This document shows, one piece after another, positions 14,783 to 19,442 of a DNA stretch of 19,442 nt. Location: assembly GCA_003512525.1 (NCBI GenBank), contig DOQG01000059.1:5266-24707 (forward strand). Direction: 5' to 3'. Every line of letters starts with the position of its first letter. Within the stretch, counting starts at the first letter, position 1. The notes beneath the pieces were generated by a model. That model was not told the DNA's origin. It worked only from the letters and a program-made list of their open reading frames with translations, and did no database searches. Both the position numbers and the translations under genes were made by a program. Source of the DNA: Oscillospiraceae bacterium. Its GTDB lineage: Bacteria; Bacillota; Clostridia; Oscillospirales; Ruminococcaceae.

Positions 14783-16132
14783 ATGTTCAATAAGATACTC
14801 ATCGCCAACAGAGGCGAGATCGCTATAAGAATAATCCGTGCGTGCAGAGAGCTTGGAGTAAAGACTGTCGCGGTATATTCTACAGCCGACAAGACGGCGC
14901 TCCACGCGCAGATAGCGGACGAGGCGGTATGCATAGGACCTGCTCCGTCAAAGGACAGCTATCTTAATTCAAAGGCACTGCTTGCCGCGTGTGAGATAAC
15001 AGGCGCGCAGGCGATACACCCAGGCTTCGGTTTTCTTTCCGAAAACAGCCACTTTGTACGTCTTTGCGACAAGTGCGGAATTAAGTTTATAGGTCCGGGC
15101 GCTGACGCTATGGACGCTATGGGCGATAAGGCTAACGCAAAGAAGACGATGATAGAAAATGACGTTCCTGTAGTCCCCGGCTCGGACGGTGTTGTTGAAA
15201 CGCTTGAAGAGGCGCAGGAGATCGCCGCAAAGATCGGTTATCCTATAATGGTAAAGGCGAGCGCGGGCGGAGGCGGACGCGGCATAAGACTGGTTGAAAA
15301 GCCCGAGGAGCTTGAAGCGGCAATGACCGCCGCAAAGCAGGAGGCTAAACAGTTCTTTGCAAACGATGATATATATATTGAGAAGTTTATAGTAAATCCC
15401 CGACACGTTGAGATACAGCTCCTTGCGGACGAGCACGGAAATGTAATATATCTCGGCGAGCGTGACTGCTCGTTACAGCGCCGTAATCAGAAGGTGCTTG
15501 AAGAAAGCCCCAGCCCTATTATGACGGAGGAGCTCCGCCGGAGAATGGGTGAAGCGGCAGTCAGAGCGGCTAAGGCTTGCGGCTATGCGAACGCGGGTAC
15601 GGTAGAATTCCTTGTTGACAAGGATCTGAACTTCTACTTTATGGAGATGAACGCGAGAATACAGGTCGAGCACCCGGTAACAGAAATGGTGACAGGCGTT
15701 GACCTTGTAAAGGCGCAGATAAACATTGCCGCAGGACTCCCCTTGCAGTATAAGCAGGAGGATATAAAGCTCACGGGTCATGTTATCGAGTGCCGTATAA
15801 ATGCGGAAGAGCCAAAGAACAACTTCCGTCCCTGTCCCGGAAAGATAAAGTCTATCCATATGCCCGGCGGTTTCGGCGTGCGTATCGATACGGCGGTATA
15901 TCAGGGCTACGAGATACCGCCTTACTATGACAGTATGATAGCAAAGGTGCTTGTAAAGGGTGAGGACAGGAAAGAGGCTATCCAGAAGATGAAGGTCGCA
16001 CTCTCCGAATTTCTCATTGAGGGTATCAACACCAACATTGATTTTCAGCTCAATCTATTGCGTGACGAGGATGTCGAAAGCGGTAATTTCGATATAGGCT
16101 TCCTTAACCGTAAGGATCTGACGAATTATTGA
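14783..16132 (+). CDS. accC: Biotin carboxylase subunit of acetyl-CoA carboxylase
   Basis: AccC uses ATP and bicarbonate to carboxylate the biotin on AccB. It is a complete ATP-grasp enzyme: N-terminal ANRGEIAIRIIRA, ATP-binding Lys158 and the glycine loop GGGGRG (162-167), then the metal and bicarbonate residues Glu288, Asn290, Arg292 and Glu296 in MEMNARIQVEHP. The length of 449 aa matches E. coli AccC. GGAAGG is upstream of the ATG, 17 bases after fabZ. Its TGA stop lies inside the -35 element of a predicted internal promoter, and a 171-base gap with a repeat separates it from accD, which is unusual in this otherwise tight operon. Confidence 0.97.
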   Translation: MFNKILIANRGEIAIRIIRACRELGVKTVAVYSTADKTALHAQIADEAVCIGPAPSKDSYLNSKALLAACEITGAQAIHPGFGFLSENSHFVRLCDKCGIKFIGPGADAMDAMGDKANAKKTMIENDVPVVPGSDGVVETLEEAQEIAAKIGYPIMVKASAGGGGRGIRLVEKPEELEAAMTAAKQEAKQFFANDDIYIEKFIVNPRHVEIQLLADEHGNVIYLGERDCSLQRRNQKVLEESPSPIMTEELRRRMGEAAVRAAKACGYANAGTVEFLVDKDLNFYFMEMNARIQVEHPVTEMVTGVDLVKAQINIAAGLPLQYKQEDIKLTGHVIECRINAEEPKNNFRPCPGKIKSIHMPGGFGVRIDTAVYQGYEIPPYYDSMIAKVLVKGEDRKEAIQKMKVALSEFLIEGINTNIDFQLNLLRDEDVESGNFDIGFLNRKDLTNY

Positions 16133-16157
16133 TAAAACATTACAAAGCAGATAAAAT
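16129..16157 (+). promoter_or_regulatory. Predicted internal promoter for accD-accA
   Basis: A -35 TTGATA (16129-16134), a 17-base spacer and a -10 TAAAAT (16152-16157) fit a sigma-A promoter. The -35 overlaps the accC stop codon. It would let accD and accA be expressed apart from the upstream fab/acc genes, with the GC-rich repeat in their leader. Confidence 0.5.
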
Positions 16158-16166
16158 ATAATCTAC

Positions 16167-16238
16167 GGTAGGGTCGCAGGGGCGGCAGCCCCCATATCTT
16201 CTCCCCCCCTTCCCGGGAAGGGGCAAGGGGGATGGGTC
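16167..16238 (+). repeat. GC-rich palindromic element between accC and accD
   Basis: This insertion-like block is very different in composition from its AT-rich flanks. It contains a GGGGC-GGCA-GCCCC hairpin (16179-16192), an 18-base perfect palindrome CCCCTTCCCGGGAAGGGG (16206-16223), a GGGGG run pairing with the C-run, and outer arms CCCAT (16191-16195) / ATGGG (16232-16236). No T-run follows, so it is not a normal terminator. Only one copy is in the window; I take it as a dispersed intergenic repeat of the miniature or REP kind, which is an inference. Confidence 0.55.
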
Positions 16239-16257
16239 AATAGCCTTAATCTATCGG

Positions 16258-16276
16258 CAGATAATGTTGTTATCTG
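16258..16276. other. Perfect dyad before accD
   Basis: CAGATAA, loop TGTTG, TTATCTG: a perfect 7-bp inverted repeat ending 11 bases before the accD ribosome-binding site. It could be an operator or an mRNA hairpin. It has no T-run and so is not a terminator. Confidence 0.4.
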
Positions 16277-16303
16277 ATTTGAACAATAAAGGCGGTGCTT
16301 TAA

Positions 16304-17191
16304 TTGTTAGAAGATCTGTTTAAAATGGTCAAGGACCGTTTTAACGAGGAACAGAAGGACGAGGCGGAGGCTTCTGCCCCCGAAATACCCAAGGATCTGC
16401 TGTTCAAGTGTCCGCGCTGTCAGAACGTGTTCTATATGGACGAGTTTGAAAAGCGCAAAAAGACCTGTCCTGTCTGCAACTATCATGCAAGACTTTCCGC
16501 TAAGGAGCGTCTTGATATAACGGTTGACAAGGACAGCTTCAAGCCGTTTGACGAAAACATGGTGTCATTAAACCCCATCGGCTTTCCCGATTACGAGAAG
16601 AAGATAAAGGGTATGCAGGAAAGCACGGGACTTAAGGACGCTGTTGTTACGGGTGAATGCACGATAAGAGGCTACCGTGCGGTCATCGGCATTATGGACT
16701 CAAACTTTATGATGGCCAGCATGGGCAGTGTTGTCGGCGAGAAGATAACAAGGGCGTTTGAGTACGCAACAGAGCATAAGCTGCCTGTTATACTGTTTAC
16801 GGCATCGGGCGGTGCGAGAATGCAGGAGGGTATAATCTCCCTTATGCAGATGGCAAAGACGAGCGGTGCGGTAAAACGTCACAGCGACGCGGGCGGACTT
16901 TATATCACGGTGCTTACAGACCCTACTACAGGCGGCGTTACGGCATCGTTTGCGAGTCTTGGAGATATAATCCTTGCCGAGCCTAAGGTGCTTGTTGGAT
17001 TTGCGGGCAGACGTGTTATTCAGGACACTATAAAGCAGAAGCTGCCCGACGACTTCCAGACGGCGGAATTTCTGCTTGAAAGCGGCTTTGTAGACGCGAT
17101 AGCGGACAGACGTTCTATGCGTAAGACGCTGTCGAATATACTAAGACTGCATAACTATAAAAAAATCGGCGCTGACTGGCAGCACGGTTGA
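16304..17191 (+). CDS. accD: Acetyl-CoA carboxylase carboxyltransferase beta subunit
   Basis: AccD, with AccA, moves the carboxyl group from biotin to acetyl-CoA, giving malonyl-CoA. A four-cysteine zinc ribbon is visible (Cys36, Cys39, Cys55, Cys58). The crotonase-like carboxyltransferase core follows, with SGGARMQEG (168-176), TTGGVTASFA (208-217) and GDIILAEPK. The length of 295 aa is normal. I use a TTG start because AAAGGCGG lies 8 bases upstream and the first residues (LEDLF) resemble AccD starts; an ATG at 16325 would remove seven residues and lacks a good ribosome-binding site. It is separated from accC by a repeat and a probable promoter, and is followed 17 bases later by accA. Confidence 0.95.
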   Translation: MLEDLFKMVKDRFNEEQKDEAEASAPEIPKDLLFKCPRCQNVFYMDEFEKRKKTCPVCNYHARLSAKERLDITVDKDSFKPFDENMVSLNPIGFPDYEKKIKGMQESTGLKDAVVTGECTIRGYRAVIGIMDSNFMMASMGSVVGEKITRAFEYATEHKLPVILFTASGGARMQEGIISLMQMAKTSGAVKRHSDAGGLYITVLTDPTTGGVTASFASLGDIILAEPKVLVGFAGRRVIQDTIKQKLPDDFQTAEFLLESGFVDAIADRRSMRKTLSNILRLHNYKKIGADWQHG

Positions 17192-17208
17192 AAGGACGGT
17201 AAGGAATA

Positions 17209-18012
17209 ATGTCAAATATGACTGCTACACAGCATCTTGAGATAATAAGAGAAAAGAACCGTCCGACGGTGAATGACTATATACCCGCTATATTCAATCA
17301 TTTTACCGAGTTCCACGGCGACCGTCATTACGGTGACGATGCGGCTATAATGGCAGGTATAGCAACGCTTAACAGCACACCTGTTACGGTCATAGCGCAG
17401 GTAAAGGGCAGAAACTTAGAAGAAAACAAGAAGACGAATTTTTCAATGCCGCACCCCGAGGGTTACAGAAAGGCATTAAGACTTGCATATCAGGCGGAGA
17501 AGTTCCACAGACCCGTTATATGCTTTGTTGATACACCCGGCGCATTCTGCGGTGTAGAGGCGGAAAAGAGAGGTCAGGGTGAGGCTATAGCTAAGAACAT
17601 TGCCGAATTTATGACACTGAAAACGCCTGTTATATCGGTAGTGCTCGGTGAAGGCGGCAGCGGCGGCGCGCTGGCGCTTGCGGTATGTGATGAGCTTGCA
17701 ATGCTTGAGCACGCTTTATATTCGGTGATCTCACCGAGAGGATTTGCGTCTATCCTGTGGAAAGATCCGTCAAGAGAAAAGGAAGCGGCAGACCTGATGA
17801 AGATCACCGCAGATGATCTGTACAACTTCGATGTATGTGACAAAATCATTTCCGAGTCGGTGGGAGGTGCTCATACCGACCCCGCTCAGACGGCGGACAA
17901 CATTTCGGAATATCTTATAAGCGCGGTCGAAAGGCTGTCAAAGCTTGATATCCCGACACTTCTCGACAACCGTTACAAGAAGTTCCGCAAAATCGGCGTT
18001 TTCTCGGAGTGA
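17209..18012 (+). CDS. accA: Acetyl-CoA carboxylase carboxyltransferase alpha subunit
   Basis: AccA is the partner of AccD in the heterotetrameric carboxyltransferase. It shows the acyl-CoA and biotin-site motifs: FVDTPGAFCG (106-115), the oxyanion-hole glycine run GEGGSGGALAL (147-157) and SPRGFASILW (175-184). At 267 aa it is shorter than E. coli AccA (319) because it lacks most of the N-terminal helical extension, which is common in Bacillota. GAAAGGACGGTAAGGA covers the ribosome-binding region before the ATG. The TGA stop lies inside the first hairpin of the dispersed repeat that begins at 18009. It is the last acc gene; acpP is 307 bases further on. Confidence 0.95.
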   Translation: MSNMTATQHLEIIREKNRPTVNDYIPAIFNHFTEFHGDRHYGDDAAIMAGIATLNSTPVTVIAQVKGRNLEENKKTNFSMPHPEGYRKALRLAYQAEKFHRPVICFVDTPGAFCGVEAEKRGQGEAIAKNIAEFMTLKTPVISVVLGEGGSGGALALAVCDELAMLEHALYSVISPRGFASILWKDPSREKEAADLMKITADDLYNFDVCDKIISESVGGAHTDPAQTADNISEYLISAVERLSKLDIPTLLDNRYKKFRKIGVFSE

Positions 18013-18123
18013 CTGAAAGTCACAGTAAATTCGCCGTGCGACTGTGAGTCGCTTCAAATTCGCCGTTCTGAATGTCGGCGGTCTGCGTGACTTGCGTTAC
18101 CGGCGGTGACAATATCTTACTGC
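18009..18123 (+). repeat. Dispersed hairpin repeat, tandem copies B and C
   Basis: There are two tandem 29-base units. Each has a 15-base hairpin, 4 bases and AATTCGCCGT. Hairpin B is GTGACT-GAA-AGTCAC (18009-18023), hairpin C is GCGACT-GTG-AGTCGC (18038-18052), and the shared 10-mers are at 18028-18037 and 18057-18066. After C comes a ~57-base body ending at ACTGC (18123) that aligns with copy A behind the GNAT gene. Hairpin B contains the accA stop codon. Relative to copy A (GTGGCG/CGCCAC), three of six stem pairs differ and all are compensated. Confidence 0.8.
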
Positions 18124-18244
18124 TTATTCATTATTATGAGCGGTATTGCAACAGCTTTCGGCAACCCTTTGAAAGTTGTGCAAAGTGTAGAAATACACCC
18201 TGCAAATTTAGACATTTTTTTAATGTATTTGTTGTAAATACGAC
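18124..18244. other. Non-coding region with two small stems upstream of the acpP promoter
   Basis: No gene is supported here. A stem with an internal loop pairs TTGCA/TGCAA (18146-18150, 18179-18183) and CTTTC/GAAAG (18155-18159, 18171-18175). A second stem, GTGTA-GAAA-TACAC, is at 18185-18198. A seven-T run at 18215-18221 lies 16 bases past it, too far for a canonical intrinsic terminator, so whether accA transcription stops here is uncertain. Confidence 0.4.
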
Positions 18245-18273
18245 TTGATTATTTCGGCGTAATGCCGTATAAT
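18245..18273 (+). promoter_or_regulatory. Predicted promoter for acpP
   Basis: TTGATT (18245-18250), a 17-base spacer and a perfect TATAAT (18268-18273) form a strong sigma-A-type promoter about 47 bases before the acpP start. The spacer contains a dyad CGGC-GTAAT-GCCG (18255-18267) directly abutting the -10, a position where a regulator could bind. Confidence 0.75.
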
Positions 18274-18319
18274 ATTAACGAAAGAAAATTTCTTTTACAA
18301 AACACGGAGGAGATTTCAA

Positions 18320-18553
18320 ATGGTATTTGATAAGGTAAAGAAGATAATCGTTGACCAGCTCGACGTTGAAGAAGACAAGGTTACTGAAGCTGCAAGCATC
18401 ACAGATGACCTCGGTGCTGACTCACTTGACGTTGTTGACCTCGTTATGAGCTTTGAAGAAGAGTTCGACATCGAGATCCCCGATGATCAGGTTGAGAAGA
18501 TCAAGACTGTCGGTGATATTGTTAAGTTCATCGAAGAAAAGGTTGAAGACTGA
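18320..18553 (+). CDS. acpP: Acyl carrier protein
   Basis: This small acidic carrier protein holds growing fatty acyl chains as thioesters on 4'-phosphopantetheine. The attachment site is Ser35 in GADSLDVVDLVM, the DSL motif. The 77-aa length and strongly acidic composition are typical. A strong ribosome-binding site (GGAGGA) lies before the ATG. It has its own promoter and terminator and stands alone after the acc genes, rather than between fabH and fabK as in many Clostridia. Separate control could allow the high expression ACP usually needs. It depends on an ACP synthase (acpS) encoded elsewhere. Confidence 0.97.
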   Translation: MVFDKVKKIIVDQLDVEEDKVTEAASITDDLGADSLDVVDLVMSFEEEFDIEIPDDQVEKIKTVGDIVKFIEEKVED

Positions 18554-18577
18554 TTTACATCTTGCTTTAGCATAATC

Positions 18578-18620
18578 AGCCGTATTTGTCAGACGCAGAT
18601 ACGGCTTATTTTTCTTTTTA
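18578..18620 (+). terminator. Intrinsic terminator after acpP
   Basis: AGCCGTAT (18578-18585) pairs with ATACGGCT (18599-18606) around a 13-base loop and is followed by TATTTTTCTTTTT. It ends the acpP transcript 25 bases after the stop codon. Confidence 0.9.
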
Positions 18621-18644
18621 TCGCTACAAAAAGGGGGCTTTGCA

Positions 18645-19130
18645 ATGACATCTGTCTGCTTTACCGGACACCGTAAGATAGAATGTGCGGATATGTACGG
18701 TCTTAAGACACTTCTCGACAGCACGATATGCGGACTTGTAAAGCGTGGCGTGACCGATTTTTATTGCGGCGGCGCGCTCGGTTTTGATACAATGTGCGCA
18801 CATATGGTGCTTTACCTTAAAAAGCGCAAAGCGCTCGATATAAAGCTTCATCTTATACTCCCCTGTTCTAATGAGGAGCAGACAAAGAACTGGAGCTACA
18901 GCGACAAGCAGGAGTTCTACGGTATACTTATGGCTGCTGACGATATTGAGTATATCGGCTCACAGTACACCAAGGAGTGTATGAAAAAGCGCAATGCGCG
19001 AATGGTGGAGCTTGCGGACGGCTGTGTATGCTATTATGATGAAAGCCTTGCCAGGAGCGGTACGGGTCAGACGGTCAGAATGGCGAATGCCAAGGGGATT
19101 GAGGTTATCAATCTGTTTAATATGGCGTGA
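18645..19130 (+). CDS. SLOG family protein (YpsA/DUF1273-like)
   Basis: This 161-aa protein has a Rossmann-like SLOG fold, related to the YpsA/DUF1273 group and more distantly to DprA and LOG proteins. Visible marks are the N-terminal FTGHRK (6-11), the nucleotide-loop glycines GGALGFD (42-48) and the closing region after about 120 that contains RNARMVELAD and GTGQTVRMAN. Such proteins are thought to bind nucleotides or their derivatives; in B. subtilis, YpsA is linked to stress and division. No reaction can be assigned here. The ribosome-binding site AAGGGGG precedes the ATG. It lies between the acpP terminator and its own terminator, so it is probably a single-gene transcript, though no clear promoter is seen in the short gap and read-through from acpP is possible. 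Confidence 0.82.
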   Translation: MTSVCFTGHRKIECADMYGLKTLLDSTICGLVKRGVTDFYCGGALGFDTMCAHMVLYLKKRKALDIKLHLILPCSNEEQTKNWSYSDKQEFYGILMAADDIEYIGSQYTKECMKKRNARMVELADGCVCYYDESLARSGTGQTVRMANAKGIEVINLFNMA

Positions 19131-19160
19131 AAAACAGGTAACGTTGTTTAGAATATATGT

Positions 19161-19200
19161 ACAAGCCACTGTGTAGGTATAGTGGCTTGTTTGTTTTTGT
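19161..19200 (+). terminator. Intrinsic terminator after the SLOG gene
   Basis: A perfect 10-bp stem ACAAGCCACT (19161-19170) / AGTGGCTTGT (19181-19190) with a 10-base loop is followed by TTGTTTTTGT. It is a strong Rho-independent terminator 30 bases after the stop codon. Confidence 0.92.
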
Positions 19201-19246
19201 AGCAGATAAGCTGATGATAGTGATGTTTGGTGTTGCGTTTTGCGGC

Positions 19247-19419
19247 TACGATAGCAAGCTACCGATAGAGCTATTTGTCGGATAGCACTTCTCGGGTTCG
19301 CTATTCTGTGCGATATGTTTCTGTTTTTTGGCTTGGCGGAAATGGTTGGTGTTTTTTACTATGGTAGCAGGCTACCGATAGTGCTATTTGTCGGATAGCA
19401 CTTCTCGGGTTCGCTATTC
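19247..19419. repeat. Tandem-like direct repeat at the right edge
   Basis: Two 60-base copies (19247-19306 and 19360-19419) are identical at 56 positions and are 113 bases apart. Weaker similarity extends to the left (ATGTTTGGTGTT at 19223, ATGGTTGGTGTT at 19342). Each copy contains an imperfect stem, GCTACCGATAG pairing with CTAT/TCGG/TAGC segments, and copy 2 begins with a perfect GGTAGC-AG-GCTACC hairpin (19363-19376). The last bases of the window (GCTGCTATG) resemble the entry into a third copy. No gene is supported in 19201-19442. Confidence 0.8.
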
Positions 19420-19442
19420 AAATTGATAACGTTGCTGCTATG

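Noticed and set aside
16206..16223. GC-rich palindrome as an intrinsic terminator after accC
   Set aside because: No T-run follows on either side, and accD must be expressed with accA; a repeat element explains it better.
16325..17191. Alternative ATG start for accD at 16325
   Set aside because: The upstream TTG has a better placed ribosome-binding site and the N-terminal residues match AccD proteins.
18185..18221. Hairpin plus T-run as the accA terminator
   Set aside because: The 5-bp stem is weak and the T-run begins 16 bases after it, too far for an intrinsic terminator.
19247..19419. CRISPR array at the right edge
   Set aside because: The repeats are 60 bases with internal differences, the intervening DNA itself shows similarity to other flanks, and no cas gene is present.
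1..19442. Prophage, defence or secretion system hidden in the window
   Set aside because: Every supported gene belongs to housekeeping families, and no nuclease, integrase, toxin or transport cassette is visible.

Overview
The window looks like chromosomal core DNA of a Gram-positive anaerobe of the class Clostridia, probably a gut Oscillospirales/Ruminococcaceae relative. This rests on Shine-Dalgarno-preceded starts, a FabK-type enoyl reductase, the fabH-fabK-fabG-fabF-accB-fabZ-accC-accD-accA order typical of Clostridia, moderate GC, and short hairpin-rich dispersed repeats between genes. Genus-level placement is inference.

Layout. (1) 145-1848, plus strand: tyrS and a GNAT acetyltransferase, closed by a bidirectional terminator (1944-1985). 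(2) 1997-9564, minus strand: nine tightly packed genes read in the order fabD, PAP2 phosphatase, aroE, aroK, amidohydrolase, fumarate hydratase alpha, membrane-anchored transglutaminase-like protein, trmL, degV. Several stop and start codons overlap by 1 or 4 bases. (3) 9565-9866: a divergent control region whose best promoters point at each other. (4) 9867-18012, plus strand: fabH, fabK, fabG, fabF, accB, fabZ, accC, then 171 bases with a GC-rich repeat and a likely internal promoter, then accD and accA. (5) 18013-18319: a repeat-bearing gap ending in a strong promoter for acpP (18320-18553), which has its own terminator. (6) 18645-19130: a YpsA/SLOG-like gene with terminator, then a 60-bp direct repeat that appears to run past the right edge.

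Function. The plus-strand genes form an almost complete acetyl-CoA carboxylase and type II fatty acid synthase. AccB, AccC, AccD and AccA make malonyl-CoA. FabD loads malonate onto ACP, FabH starts chains, FabF elongates, FabG, FabZ and FabK carry out the reduction, dehydration and reduction, and AcpP carries the chain. The two genes often found inside this operon in Clostridia, acpP and fabD, have been moved out: acpP sits behind accA on its own promoter, and fabD heads the divergent operon. The minus-strand operon couples fabD to two shikimate-pathway genes and assorted housekeeping or unknown genes.

I see no mobile element with a transposase, no CRISPR, no prophage, no tRNA or rRNA and no defence system. 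The coding content is ordinary. The unexplained signal lies in the intergenic DNA: a hairpin-plus-AATTCGCCGT repeat family with compensatory stem changes that abuts stop codons, a GC-rich element inside the acc operon, the convergent promoter arrangement between fabD and fabH, and the repeat array at the right edge.
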